From NCBI GenBank assembly GCA_034003625.1, contig JAVEYG010000021.1, positions 1-64,000 on the forward strand: a DNA stretch of 64,000 bases, read 5' to 3'. The position numbers and the translations under genes are program-made. Each line of letters opens with the position of its first letter. Position 1 is the first letter of the stretch. This document shows, piece after piece, positions 16,013 to 26,052 of this stretch. The notes under the pieces were generated by a model. It had not been told where the DNA came from. It made no database searches and saw only the letters and a list, made by a program, of their open reading frames with translations. The DNA comes from GWE2-42-39 sp034003625. Lineage in GTDB: Bacteria > Bacteroidota > Bacteroidia > Bacteroidales > Prolixibacteraceae.

Positions 16013-16781
16013 AAGAATATAATTTGATTTGATTTCTTTTTGCATAGTCTAAGATTTCCTCTAACGCTTCAATTGTTATAAAATTCTTAGAACCTTTTTC
16101 GTTTTCATTTCTTATATCATGAGCATACAAAACCAATAATTCCTTGTTTCTTTTTATTCGATCCAAAGCACACTTAACCTGAACAACAATATCATCAGTC
16201 CTTAATTTAGGATGGAAACTTATACCATACAGTGTACTCTTTTCTTTAATATTTTCAATTTTAACAAAGGCCTTCTCTGTATTCACTATTTCTTTTTCTC
16301 TGGAACATCCACTCCGAAGATAATAAAAATATTTAAGTAACGCAGCATCAGTCACTTCACTACTGTTACTTTGGGGATACGCAAAACAGTTAGGGGGAAA
16401 TCCTTTCTTCTGCATAATTTCTATTGCAGGAAGTATCTCATCTGAAATATATTTTTCTACTGAATTTTTATCACAATAATCTACAGCTTTTATATGCCTT
16501 AATCCATGACATCCAATAGCATGACCGGCTTCCTTTAATTTTTGTAAAGCTTTTAGCTGCTCAGATGTAAGCTCATCAAAATGATCGACAAAAAAAGTGA
16601 CATGGGCATCGTATTTTGCAAACAAAGGAATCTGTTTCTCCCAGTTAAGCATATTCCTGTCATCGAAAGTCAGAAGTAAACCTGGGATTAACAAATTTTC
16701 AGTATCCTTACTTTCTCCCAAAAAATTTTCGGCAAGTCCGGTAAGGCTTATAGCTAAAAAAGTTATCACTATTGTTTTCAT
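15996..16781 (-). CDS. Secreted polysaccharide deacetylase-family (NodB-like, CE4) protein
   Basis: The 261-residue protein starts with a signal peptide (MKTIVITFLAISLTGLA) and carries the NodB motif 1 LLTFDDRN (catalytic base and metal aspartates) and motif 2 HGLRH (metal histidines, H-x3-H). AYPQSNSSEVTD stands for motif 3. These enzymes remove N- or O-acetyl groups from glycans in the periplasm. ATG at 16781 is preferred because it gives the signal peptide directly. Within the locus it sits between the GH36 and the sialidase-fold genes and probably prepares acetylated sugar chains. Confidence 0.78.
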   Translation of the reverse strand: MKTIVITFLAISLTGLAENFLGESKDTENLLIPGLLLTFDDRNMLNWEKQIPLFAKYDAHVTFFVDHFDELTSEQLKALQKLKEAGHAIGCHGLRHIKAVDYCDKNSVEKYISDEILPAIEIMQKKGFPPNCFAYPQSNSSEVTDAALLKYFYYLRSGCSREKEIVNTEKAFVKIENIKEKSTLYGISFHPKLRTDDIVVQVKCALDRIKRNKELLVLYAHDIRNENEKGSKNFITIEALEEILDYAKRNQIKLYSYDELP

Positions 16782-16822
16782 CCTTGGAATATCCAATTTA
16801 CTTGTTTTTATAGTACATTCAT

Positions 16823-18988
16823 CTAATTATCAACCTGTTCTATTTTTACGATGGCTGAACTCCAAATACTATCTAAACTGACACTTATTCCTTCCTCCAT
16901 TATTTTATTGCCATTCAGAATGCACGTTTGTTTTTGTTCTATCAATATCTTATAAGCCTCATTTGGGTTCAGTCCTCGAACTTTTAGGTTAAAAACCGGT
17001 TCGCTGTTTTGCAATCGATAGGTCATCACAATACTTTTTTTACTGTCCGGAGATACATATTGAATAGCCATCCACCCTTCAGGTTTTTTCATATCGGGTT
17101 GCTGTGTAAGGTGATAAGTATCTGATCCCATGATCACTGGTCGAATGTGTTCCTTGTACATTTTTATCTGATCTGCAGCCTGATCAATCATACTTTGAGT
17201 CCACTCGTAAACCCGGCTTGAAATTCCGAACTGACCATTCATTGGTACGCGCAAAAGAAAGTTAAACCAATCGGGGGTACAAGTGGTATCAATCTTTCCA
17301 TCCCTGTTTTTATCACCTACCATCCACTGGTTACATATCTCGCTGGAAAATTGTGTATTGGCGCCATAGCCGAGCGCCAATGAAGGCAGCGGATCAACTT
17401 CATCGGAGACCCAACTGGCATGTGTATGTTGCATGATCCCGGTATCGAAACGACGCCCACCGCTGGCACAATTCTCTATTATCAGGTTGGGATTCTCGGC
17501 CTGTAACTCGTCCAGAATATTGTAATATATTAAAACATTATTGTAATGAATCGTACCCTTCATGGTCAACCCCTCATCATCAAAACAATTTCCCGGAGAA
17601 AGATTATAATCGATCTTGATCCAATCAAGATTATACTTTTTTACAAGTCTGTTCAACTCCGATTTCATCCATTGCCGTACTTCCGGTTTATTTAAATTCA
17701 ATGCAGTTCTGCGTTTGTCTGTTACCATGCTGCCATTACAGGTATAAACCCAATCGGGATGATCTTTCAAGATTTTTGAATCGGTGCCGACATTTTCAAT
17801 TTCTACCCAAAGCCCAAATTTTAATCCTTTTCCCCGAACGTAATCCACTAATTCCTCAAGTCCTTTGGGAAAGATATTTTCATTTACCTGCCAATCCCCT
17901 ACTTCTCGACTCCAGTCTTGGTGGTTATACCAACCTGCATCCATCACAAACACTTCTATTCCTATTTCTGCCGCCAATTCTACACATTTCTTGATATCTT
18001 CTAATTTAGGGTTGCCGCCTAAAGCATACCAAGAATTGAATTGCACTAACATTGGGAAAGCGGGCTTGGGAAAAACATACTGCCGTTGGTAGGCATGCAA
18101 CTGATTGGTTGCATCATCAATATTTCCTGATGTAGAAGTGAAAGACACTTCGGGAGTCTGAAGAGATTCTCCTGGTTTGATTATAGCGGCTTCGGAATTA
18201 TCGAAGATAAGGCCAATTGAAACTTCGAGTTTCCCGGCATCGTACTGAGAGGTGTCCTGATAGATTTTAAAATTCATTTCCCAGTTTCCTGAGTATGCAA
18301 GGTCGGCAGCATAACTTATTCCTGTTGTTTTATTTTGGAGAAAGAACCATGTTGCAAATTGGTTTGTCGATCGCCCACTGGTTGTCTGAAACAAACGATC
18401 GCCAGGGACAAGTGTTTCAGTCTTTAAACTACGTTCTTTACCCCCTCCCCCCTGCATATAAGTGAGGTCATAAGTTGCTTTCGGCATTTTCCAGCATAAG
18501 GAAGGAAGTTTTTCTATTGTCAGCTCTTCCGTTCCAATATTTTTAATACGAACATTTTTTGTAATTACTCCGGTTTTAAAAAACGATTTATAATGTTTTT
18601 CTACCAAAATTGCGTTGTTCTTCCCTCTGAACATTACTACTAATTCCTGTACGTCAGGCTGTATATCAATTATCTTATGGGATATAAAATAAAAATCCTT
18701 TGATGTCAGGGTTTGGGTTTCAGTAGTGATGGAAAAATCATAGTGTAAATGCAGAAAATCCTTTGAAGAATCAATCTGCTCTGGCCAGTCAACTGATTTT
18801 TTAGGAGTAAAATTATCGAAATACACACTGCTATCTTTTAGAAAAAGACGGTACTCGTTAATACCACTTCTTATTAGCCATGATTTTGCACCCGCATCAA
18901 AGGTAATCTGGGAAAAAGAAGAATAAGGAAAACACATAATTAATAACCCAAAAGCTAAAATTTTTTTAATTGATATATATATTTTCAT
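16823..18988 (-). CDS. GH36 family alpha-galactosidase-type glycosidase
   Basis: The 721-residue protein has a signal peptide and the three-part GH36 build: N-terminal beta-sandwich (about 25-300), TIM barrel and a C-terminal beta domain. DWIKIDYN holds the nucleophile aspartate and ENCASGGRRFDTGIM with SDEVDP holds the acid/base region; MDAGWYN and FGLWVEIENV are further family motifs. Known members act on alpha-galactosides or alpha-N-acetylgalactosaminides; which applies is not evident. It is encoded downstream of susD on the same strand, after the hairpin at 19111-19144, and works on the oligosaccharides imported by SusCD. Confidence 0.85.
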   Translation of the reverse strand: MKIYISIKKILAFGLLIMCFPYSSFSQITFDAGAKSWLIRSGINEYRLFLKDSSVYFDNFTPKKSVDWPEQIDSSKDFLHLHYDFSITTETQTLTSKDFYFISHKIIDIQPDVQELVVMFRGKNNAILVEKHYKSFFKTGVITKNVRIKNIGTEELTIEKLPSLCWKMPKATYDLTYMQGGGGKERSLKTETLVPGDRLFQTTSGRSTNQFATWFFLQNKTTGISYAADLAYSGNWEMNFKIYQDTSQYDAGKLEVSIGLIFDNSEAAIIKPGESLQTPEVSFTSTSGNIDDATNQLHAYQRQYVFPKPAFPMLVQFNSWYALGGNPKLEDIKKCVELAAEIGIEVFVMDAGWYNHQDWSREVGDWQVNENIFPKGLEELVDYVRGKGLKFGLWVEIENVGTDSKILKDHPDWVYTCNGSMVTDKRRTALNLNKPEVRQWMKSELNRLVKKYNLDWIKIDYNLSPGNCFDDEGLTMKGTIHYNNVLIYYNILDELQAENPNLIIENCASGGRRFDTGIMQHTHASWVSDEVDPLPSLALGYGANTQFSSEICNQWMVGDKNRDGKIDTTCTPDWFNFLLRVPMNGQFGISSRVYEWTQSMIDQAADQIKMYKEHIRPVIMGSDTYHLTQQPDMKKPEGWMAIQYVSPDSKKSIVMTYRLQNSEPVFNLKVRGLNPNEAYKILIEQKQTCILNGNKIMEEGISVSLDSIWSSAIVKIEQVDN

Positions 18989-19110
18989 AATAAATATTCA
19001 AGTGAGCAAAAAGAAACATCAAAACTCTCATTACCAGCACAACTTATTTGTTGGATATAAAACAGATACTTTCTCATATTTTAACAAAAAATAGTCAGAT
19101 ACCAATATAT

Positions 19111-19144
19111 AAGAGGGGACAGTATTTTATTACCAGCCCCTCTT
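19111..19144 (-). terminator. Hairpin after susD, likely partial terminator
   Basis: AAGAGGGG (19111-19118) and CCCCTCTT (19137-19144) form an 8-bp stem 9 bases beyond the susD stop codon. A T-rich TTATATATT follows on the minus strand. Such hairpins often reduce transcription of enzyme genes after susCD relative to the transporter genes. Confidence 0.55.
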
Positions 19145-19152
19145 AAAAAATT

Positions 19153-20991
19153 TTAATAATTTGGATTTTGAGCAATTTGGGGAGCCTTATTGATTTCTAA
19201 AGTAGGTATTGGGATCCAATACATTTTATTTGAAACAGGTCCACGATTTTGAGCATTGATTTGTTTCCAAGTTGTTGTTACAACACCTGTACTTTCATCG
19301 GTAATTTCAACAATGTCAACACCTTTTGCATTGGTTAATACTTCACCCAGAATTTTCCATCTTCTGATGTCAAAAAACCTGAAATCTTCCAATGCAAATT
19401 CAATTTTTCTTTCATAGCGCAAAGCTTGTTTAATATCACCCGTGAATTTTGGCATTCCTGCCCGGGTCCTGACCATATTGATATAGTTAGCAGCCGTCTC
19501 AGTGTCGTTTAACTCCAGACAAGCTTCAGCATAATTCATCAGTACTTCTGCATAACGCATTTCGATCCAAACATTTTTGTTGCGTTCATATATACCTTGA
19601 GTGGCGTCATCCATTAACTTTTTGAAAAGATAGCCAGTAAAACTCCCATCTCCCGGATCAACTGGACCACTTCGGGTATCAAGTCCAAATCTGGTTAAAA
19701 CTGAGCCATCCGATTTTTTTGTTATACGGGTACGCCGATCATAGATACCAATCGGATCAATTGCCGCAAGCGCAGGATAAACACGAGGTTGCCATACTGC
19801 ACTATCATATAGAATTGTGCCGTAAAATCTTGGCTCTCTGTTATAATATATATTCCCATGAGTAAACTTTTTAGATATATTTTCATAATACCCATCACGG
19901 TTGATTTGGAAATTATGGAAGAATTTTGTCCCATCTTCCATTTCATATTCATCCACAAAGTTAGCAGTCGGGGCATGACTTCCCCAATTATTATTCCCAT
20001 TTGGACCATTTCTCTCATTCCAACGGTTTAGATCCCCTTCTGTTTGATTATACATTTTCCCCCAAATAATTTCATTATTTGATAAATCATATGCGCGGAA
20101 AAAATTGTAATAATTTGTCGCAACCGCCTTTTTGTCAGGAGCTCCAAAATCAGCAAGTTGACAAGTTCCTAGATCAATGACTTCTTTTGCTGCATTTTTA
20201 GCTGCAGTCCAAAGAGCATTCCTGTTAGGGTTTGTATAGCCTACTAATTCATTTTCAACTTTTCCATCTGCCGTCAGGTCACTCGCTGCAAATAAAAGGA
20301 TTCTCGATTTTAATGACAAAGCAGCTTCTTTCGTTGCCCTTCCCATCTCCATCTCACTTTTCAATTTAAGTAATTTAGCAGCCTCATTACAGTCTTCTAC
20401 AATAAAATTAATTGTTTCTTCAAAAGAAGAACGAGCCACTGCAAGAAAATCCTGCCCCAACTCATTAGGCTTTTTGAAAATAGGTAATCCTCCATAAGTC
20501 CTACATAATTGTGTATATAAAAAAGCTCGTAAAAATAACGCTTCGCCTTTCATTATATCTGTTTGTTCTTTAATAGCGTTTTTTTCGGTTGCTGAGTAAT
20601 TATTTGGAACATTATCTATATTTGCTATGAAAATATTAATCGTTTGTATGACTGGGAATAACCCCAACCAAGAGTAATTGGAAAAGGAATAAGCACCGGA
20701 TTTAATCCACGGTTTTGTATTATCCGGATTGATACTTCCACGGAGGTAATTATCCGTTCCTTGAATATGAATAAACATACACTCATCTGTTACACCTGAA
20801 AGAGTCATCGCTCTAAAATTCAACGATCTCATATAGCAACTATTGAGGTAATACTTGCTCAGGTTTACATCAGCCCAAACGGTTCCATCAGAATATTGGT
20901 TTAATGGAACTTTGTCCAATACATCTGAACAGGAAACCATTATTAACATGCAGAATGCAATTATCTTAATACTTAAGTTATTTCGTTTCAT
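19153..20991 (-). CDS. SusD/RagB-family outer-membrane nutrient-binding lipoprotein
   Basis: The 612-residue protein has a lipoprotein signal ending LIMVSC with Cys at about 21, and the SusD fold of helical tetratricopeptide-like repeats. Typical segments include KGEALFLRAFLYTQLCRTYGG (about 150-170), VWIEMRYAEVLMNYAEACLE and the C-terminal KIEFALEDFRFFDIRRWK. SusD proteins sit on the outer-membrane face and hand glycans to the SusC channel encoded 31 bases upstream. The substrate cannot be read from the sequence; the nearby sialidase, GH36 and nan-type genes suggest sialylated or galactosylated glycans. Confidence 0.9.
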   Translation of the reverse strand: MKRNNLSIKIIAFCMLIMVSCSDVLDKVPLNQYSDGTVWADVNLSKYYLNSCYMRSLNFRAMTLSGVTDECMFIHIQGTDNYLRGSINPDNTKPWIKSGAYSFSNYSWLGLFPVIQTINIFIANIDNVPNNYSATEKNAIKEQTDIMKGEALFLRAFLYTQLCRTYGGLPIFKKPNELGQDFLAVARSSFEETINFIVEDCNEAAKLLKLKSEMEMGRATKEAALSLKSRILLFAASDLTADGKVENELVGYTNPNRNALWTAAKNAAKEVIDLGTCQLADFGAPDKKAVATNYYNFFRAYDLSNNEIIWGKMYNQTEGDLNRWNERNGPNGNNNWGSHAPTANFVDEYEMEDGTKFFHNFQINRDGYYENISKKFTHGNIYYNREPRFYGTILYDSAVWQPRVYPALAAIDPIGIYDRRTRITKKSDGSVLTRFGLDTRSGPVDPGDGSFTGYLFKKLMDDATQGIYERNKNVWIEMRYAEVLMNYAEACLELNDTETAANYINMVRTRAGMPKFTGDIKQALRYERKIEFALEDFRFFDIRRWKILGEVLTNAKGVDIVEITDESTGVVTTTWKQINAQNRGPVSNKMYWIPIPTLEINKAPQIAQNPNY

Positions 20992-21022
20992 AATTTATAT
21001 TTTTTTGTTTATAAATCCAGAG

Positions 21023-24000
21023 CTAGAAGCTAACTTTTACCCCAACAGAATAGACTTTCATCAAAGGATAATTGTATGAATTTCCAAGTTCCGGGTCCAT
21101 TATTTTATTCCCTGAATAAATCAGGAATAAATTCTGGCCTGAAATATATAATTCAGCATTTTTCACCAAAATAGCTTTACTAATTCTATTCGGGATAGTA
21201 TATGAGAGCTGAAGGTTCTTCATACGCGCATATGCCCCATTATGAAAAGTGTAATCCGATTTATAATTTACTCTCCAGTATGGTTCCTCTCTTTCCCATG
21301 CTCTTGGTTTGCTGGCATCAATATTATCGGGTGTCCATCTGTCGATTGCATCATACATGAAATAATTTCCTTCACTACCTTGAAGTTGCAGATACATATC
21401 TCTCATACAATACCCTACACCTTGTACCAACCCGCTAAAAAGCCAGTTTTTATATCCAATTGAAAAGGAAATTCCATACGTGATTTCAGGATTAACAGTT
21501 TTGTCAAATAAGATTCTATCATCATTATTAATTATCTTGTCGTTATTATAATCTCTAATTATAATATCACCAGGACGTGTACCGGAAACATGAGGCAAAA
21601 ATGCAATTTGTTCTTCATCACGGAAGATTCCATCATATATATATAATAATTTAGAACCCATTGGATGGCCTGTTTGTACTTGCCACGGTACATTTTTTTT
21701 AGGTTCATCAAATTCAATCACTTTGTTTCGAGCGAATGCTAAATTTGCATTCGCCGCGAAAGAAAAATCGCCAATTTTGTCGGTAAAAATCAGCTCAGCT
21801 TCAAGCCCCTGATTATCAACAATCCCATAATTTTCATCCGGCAAACTAAGACCAGTAAAATCGGGTACAGAAGCATTTCTTGCCACGAGGATGTTATTTC
21901 GCCGCTGATAAAAATAGTCGAAATTCAATCCTAATTTATTTTTTAATAGCTTGGTCTCAACACCAATATTAAATATATTTGCTACTTCCCACGTGATTAA
22001 TGGATTTGGAACACTATTTTGTATTAATCCAGCATTATATGATTTGTTGCTACCTAAAACCATTCCAGTGGTAAATCCATAAGTTGACAGATATTGAAAA
22101 GCCGGGACAGCATCATTCCCCATTTGTCCCCATGATGCACGAATTTTGAAATAATCAATAAATTTTATATTATTTTTCCAAAAATCCTCACTCGATATCC
22201 TCCATCCCGCAAGCAAACTTGGGAAATTACCCCAGCGTCCACTTTCTTTAGAAAACTTTATAGATCCATCTCTTCTGAAAGAAAACTGAAAAAGGTATCT
22301 CTCATCATAACTATAACTTAGTCTTCCGAAATAATTTTCACGTGCATCGATGCTGACTGAAGAACCAATGGTTTGGTCAGTAGTAGAACCGGCAAATAGG
22401 TATGGTAGTGCATCAGAAACAAAATGCTTGCGAAAAGCATTAATCCCCTTATCTATATAATCAAAGGTTTCATAGGCAACAAAGGCTTTTACATTATGCT
22501 TCCCTTTAATTGTTTTTTCATAGTCAATTTTTATGTTGGCAGTTGCACTTTTACTATCACTATATGAATCTCTCAACTGTGGCTCAGAATAGGACATTTT
22601 TTGAGGTATTAAGAATGCTGTTCCATCTTCCTTTCCCGTATTACCAGCTGCATAATATGCCGATTTATTCAAATTGTAATTAGTCCATGGTTTTTGAAAA
22701 ATCTTGTCAACTTCAAAATACATATCATAAGCATAATAACCAGATACAGCTAATCCCTCAATCCATGGAATTTTTAACGTGGCACCGAGCGTATTCTGGC
22801 TTTGATAAGTTTTGTTATCATCATACCCTGCAGCCAAGGTACCAGTTATCCCTGTATCTGAGCCCTGAGGGATTGATGGAGCAATGTACCCGTTTGGAAA
22901 TATTGCTGGATCGGTTGGCCTTCCTTTTACAAGAGACTGAAATACCTTCTGTGCAGATCTTGTTCCCGACAACCTGTTTTCCTGTATCCCATTAATATCT
23001 AAATTAAAGCTCAGATATTCATTTATTTTTATATCTAAACTTGCCCTTAAATTGTAACGGTTGTATTTTAGTCCTGAATCTTTGAAAATGCCATTATCAT
23101 ACTGTTTGCCAAAAGAAGTGTAGTATTTGATATTTTTTGTACCTCCCGTAATGGAAAAATTGTGGTGACGAATCTCGCTATATTTTTTTAGCATAGCGTC
23201 AAACCAGTTGGTATTTGGGTGAGTCCAAGTATATTCGCCAGATTTATATTTTTCAATATCTTCCAATGAAAATGCCATATTATTTTCTGAAATATTCTTG
23301 TAAGTTTGCATCTCTCTGTACATTTGAGCATAGGTCGTCGCATCTGCCATTTTAGGGAGAATAGTTGGTGCGCTAAATCCCTGATAAAATTCGTATTTGA
23401 ATGTAGGAGTAGTTTCTTCAGTCCCTCGTTTTGTTGTTACAAGTATAACCCCATTGGCCGATCTTGCTCCGTAAATTGCTGCAGATGCATCTTTAAGTAC
23501 CGTTATACTTTCAATATCGGCTGGGTCGATAGAGTTCAAATCCCTATCGGGAATTCCATCAACTATAATTAGAGGTTTAGTCGAACCCAACGTGGCTTCC
23601 CCCCTTATTAGGATGGAGGCATTATCATTTCCAGGTTCACCCGAACGTTGTTGAACAATTGCCCCAGGAAGTCGTCCTGCTAAAGCATTAGAGACCATTG
23701 AAACAGGGGCAGAGGTTAATTCTTTATTTGAAATTGTCGTTACTGCCCCTATTACATTTTTTTTCTTTTCAACGCCATAGCCAATCGCTACTACTTCTTC
23801 AATGCCAATGGTTTCCTCCTCCATCACTACATTGATTGTCGCTTTGTTAGCTACTGCAACTTCCTGTGTTTTCATTCCCACAAATGAAAACTGAAGAACA
23901 CCATTGGGCGGGACATTCGAAAGCGTATATTTGCCATCGGCATCGGTAATTGTTCCGTTGGTAGTGCCTTTTACTATTACCGAAACACCGGGGATTGGCT

Positions 24001-24433
24001 GCCCTGTTTTATCGGTTACAGCGCCTGACACATTACGAGCCTGTTGCATTGCGTTCCCAGGCGCTGAAGCTCCTTCTTTTGAGAGCAGTATCTGCCTGTC
24101 GAAGATTTCGTAAGAGATCCCTTCGCCTTTAAAGGCAACATCCAGTATTTCCTGAATGGTCGCATCTTTAAAATCGGCATTTATTCTTTTGCTCAGGTTG
24201 AGATCCTCTGCCTGATACAAAAAAATGAACTTGCTTTGGGATTCAATATCCCGAATCAACTCTACAATGGTAGAATTCTTCGTATTCAGGCTCAATTTGG
24301 TATTTTGGGAATACGAACTGGCTGAGGCATAAAAAACCATACAGCAAACCAAAATGAAGGTTATTCTCATGATCCTAAACATTTTTTTGCGCCACCCCAC
24401 AAGAAGGGGAGCATGAAACAGTTTTTTTTTCAT
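21023..24433 (-). CDS. SusC/RagA-family TonB-dependent transporter with STN domain
   Basis: This 1136-residue outer-membrane channel has a signal segment, an STN domain (about 40-115; LNLSKRINADFKDATIQEIL), a carboxypeptidase-regulatory-like domain (about 130-205; VSGAVTDKTGQPIPGVSVIV), the plug (PLIIVDGIPDRDLNSIDPAD, the RagA signature) and a 22-strand barrel ending YSVGVKVSF. The STN domain means that the channel also signals to the FecR-type anti-sigma factor encoded upstream. Together with SusD it imports a glycan across the outer membrane using TonB energy. Local base composition is clearly AT-rich compared with the genes after 32000. Confidence 0.93.
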   Translation of the reverse strand: MKKKLFHAPLLVGWRKKMFRIMRITFILVCCMVFYASASSYSQNTKLSLNTKNSTIVELIRDIESQSKFIFLYQAEDLNLSKRINADFKDATIQEILDVAFKGEGISYEIFDRQILLSKEGASAPGNAMQQARNVSGAVTDKTGQPIPGVSVIVKGTTNGTITDADGKYTLSNVPPNGVLQFSFVGMKTQEVAVANKATINVVMEEETIGIEEVVAIGYGVEKKKNVIGAVTTISNKELTSAPVSMVSNALAGRLPGAIVQQRSGEPGNDNASILIRGEATLGSTKPLIIVDGIPDRDLNSIDPADIESITVLKDASAAIYGARSANGVILVTTKRGTEETTPTFKYEFYQGFSAPTILPKMADATTYAQMYREMQTYKNISENNMAFSLEDIEKYKSGEYTWTHPNTNWFDAMLKKYSEIRHHNFSITGGTKNIKYYTSFGKQYDNGIFKDSGLKYNRYNLRASLDIKINEYLSFNLDINGIQENRLSGTRSAQKVFQSLVKGRPTDPAIFPNGYIAPSIPQGSDTGITGTLAAGYDDNKTYQSQNTLGATLKIPWIEGLAVSGYYAYDMYFEVDKIFQKPWTNYNLNKSAYYAAGNTGKEDGTAFLIPQKMSYSEPQLRDSYSDSKSATANIKIDYEKTIKGKHNVKAFVAYETFDYIDKGINAFRKHFVSDALPYLFAGSTTDQTIGSSVSIDARENYFGRLSYSYDERYLFQFSFRRDGSIKFSKESGRWGNFPSLLAGWRISSEDFWKNNIKFIDYFKIRASWGQMGNDAVPAFQYLSTYGFTTGMVLGSNKSYNAGLIQNSVPNPLITWEVANIFNIGVETKLLKNKLGLNFDYFYQRRNNILVARNASVPDFTGLSLPDENYGIVDNQGLEAELIFTDKIGDFSFAANANLAFARNKVIEFDEPKKNVPWQVQTGHPMGSKLLYIYDGIFRDEEQIAFLPHVSGTRPGDIIIRDYNNDKIINNDDRILFDKTVNPEITYGISFSIGYKNWLFSGLVQGVGYCMRDMYLQLQGSEGNYFMYDAIDRWTPDNIDASKPRAWEREEPYWRVNYKSDYTFHNGAYARMKNLQLSYTIPNRISKAILVKNAELYISGQNLFLIYSGNKIMDPELGNSYNYPLMKVYSVGVKVSF

Positions 24434-24467
24434 AAATTTGTTAAGTTTTTTGTAATAAATCCGTTAG

Positions 24468-24484
24468 CTGATCCGTCCGATCAG
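24468..24484 (-). promoter_or_regulatory. Small stem-loop in the susC leader
   Basis: CTGATC (24468-24473), loop CGTCC and GATCAG (24479-24484) form a short hairpin 35 bases before the susC start codon. It may regulate translation of susC; this is inferred from position only. Confidence 0.3.
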
Positions 24485-24499
24485 TTGATTGTTTTTAGA

Positions 24500-24529
24500 T
24501 AGCGGGGAATGTGCCAACATTTCCCGCTA
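24500..24529 (-). promoter_or_regulatory. Strong stem-loop between fecR and susC
   Basis: TAGCGGGGAATGT (24500-24512), loop GCCA and ACATTTCCCGCTA (24517-24529) pair over 13 positions with one mismatch. On the minus strand no T-run follows; on the plus strand TTTTTTG does. It lies about 70 bases upstream of susC, so it may separate the fecR and susC transcripts or stop antisense transcription into the fecR region. Confidence 0.55.
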
Positions 24530-24543
24530 TTTTTTGCACGTAA

Positions 24544-25740
24544 TCATTCTATCAAAAAATGCCGTTCGCCTACCTCAACATACTTCCGCCGTGCAACTTT
24601 GGAAACATAGTGCAAAACTTCGTATTTGTCTTCTTTCAGGTTAAGTTTTCCGTCCATTTTGATAGAGCCGTCGAGAGGGTCACCCAGTTTGATTTGGATG
24701 TTATAGAAGCGTTCGATTTTTTTGACTACCCGGCTAAGGTCTTCGTTTTCGAATTTTATAATTCCATCTTTCCATAGTACATATTCTTCGGGTTGTACCT
24801 TTTGGATTTTTGTCCCGTTATCCTCCTTATTGAAAGAGAATAATTCATTGGGATTCAGTACTACTCTCCGGTCGAACCAACTACTTTCGTTTATATTCAG
24901 CTCAATGCTTCCCTCCGTTAACACCGTTTGGCTGATTGCATCGCCCGGATAAGCTGATACATTGAACTGAGTACCCAGCACCCTGATATGGTAATCGGCA
25001 GTTCTCACAATAAAAGGTTTTGATTCATCTTTTTCAACCTGAAAGAAAGCTTCCCCGAAGAGAAGGACTTCCCGTTGCTTCCCTGTAAATACGGAAGGAT
25101 AAACCAGGCGGCTGCCCGCGTTCAGCCACACCACCGACCGGTCGCTTAACACCACTTTAGCCCGGCTGCCATAAGGCACCAGAAGTTGGTTGGGAATGGT
25201 CTCCATTTTTGAGCTTTCGTTTACTACCGGGATGATACTATCTTCGTTTACAATAATCTGGTTACCGGAAATATAATCCACTGTAGATTCTGTTTTGTTC
25301 AAATTAACATTCGAACCATCGGAAAGCACCAGGGTTGGTTTGCCCGGCATTTCAGTCATTTCGAAATAAGGAACAAAACCGGCAATACCGGACTGATCCT
25401 GATTAAAATAATATACAAGTCCCGCCCCAATACTCATGAACAATACTGCCAAAGCCGCATATTTAAGCATAAATTGCCCTATCTTCCTGATCCGAAAACT
25501 TCTTTGCTTTTCCCTGATCTGATTAGCTATCTTTTCTGAAAGTATTTTTTTCCGTTCTTCGGAAAGTGTCTGGCCGGAAATACGGAACAAGGCCAGCTCG
25601 TTTTTCAATTCATACAAAATTTTTTTTTCATCAGGATGCTTTTCCAAATAAAATCCCCAGTATTCATTTACATTTTCATCCGGGTCATACACCCATTTAA
25701 TGAAAAATGGATTGTCGATATACTTGCGAATGTTTTCCAT
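24544..25740 (-). CDS. FecR-family anti-sigma factor
   Basis: A 398-residue inner-membrane protein: a cytoplasmic N-terminal part (1-90) that would bind the sigma factor, one membrane helix (about 92-113, FMLKYAALAVLFMSIGAGLV), then a FecR domain (LVPYGSRAKVVLSDRSVVWL, FGEAFFQVEKDESKPFIVR, VLGTQFNVSAYPG) and a C-terminal DUF4974-like domain (LSRVVKKIERFYNIQIKL). It receives the signal from the STN domain of the SusC protein and releases the ECF sigma factor encoded upstream. Length and order are typical of Bacteroidota. Confidence 0.93.
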   Translation of the reverse strand: MENIRKYIDNPFFIKWVYDPDENVNEYWGFYLEKHPDEKKILYELKNELALFRISGQTLSEERKKILSEKIANQIREKQRSFRIRKIGQFMLKYAALAVLFMSIGAGLVYYFNQDQSGIAGFVPYFEMTEMPGKPTLVLSDGSNVNLNKTESTVDYISGNQIIVNEDSIIPVVNESSKMETIPNQLLVPYGSRAKVVLSDRSVVWLNAGSRLVYPSVFTGKQREVLLFGEAFFQVEKDESKPFIVRTADYHIRVLGTQFNVSAYPGDAISQTVLTEGSIELNINESSWFDRRVVLNPNELFSFNKEDNGTKIQKVQPEEYVLWKDGIIKFENEDLSRVVKKIERFYNIQIKLGDPLDGSIKMDGKLNLKEDKYEVLHYVSKVARRKYVEVGERHFLIE

Positions 25741-26052
25741 TTTATTGCAGCATGTTTATTAATACAGTAGGGATTTTAAAAAAAAGTGGACAGAAAAAAC
25801 ACAATTATTTTTAGAAAAATTTTTAAAAATATCCTGAGCCCCTCCAACCTCCCCAATCGGGGAGGCTTTTGGCCTGTGATCGTGCGAGGGTTCGTTGGGA
25901 TAAGGCTGTTCGACAACTTCATAAAACTCTGTGTTTTTTACTCTACGGTACTCTGTGGTAAAATATAAAAATTAAACCACAGATTTTCACAGAGTTGTTC
26001 GCAGAGTCACACGGAGTAAAAAAAGTAATCCTTTTCAAATTGATCCGATATT
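25741..26052. repeat. Intergenic gap with palindromic and direct repeats
   Basis: No gene is seen. CCTCCCC-AATC-GGGGAGG is a perfect hairpin at 25848-25865. CTGTGGT (25953-25959) and ACCACAG (25976-25982) form a second inverted repeat inside a tract of ACTCTGTG/CACAGAGT phrases (25925-26015). Both resemble dispersed intergenic repeats. They separate the fecR gene from the sigma gene, so the two need not share one transcript. Confidence 0.6.

Noticed and set aside
19111..19144. Riboswitch upstream of the GH36 gene
   Set aside because: Only one simple hairpin is visible; no known aptamer pattern could be recognised.
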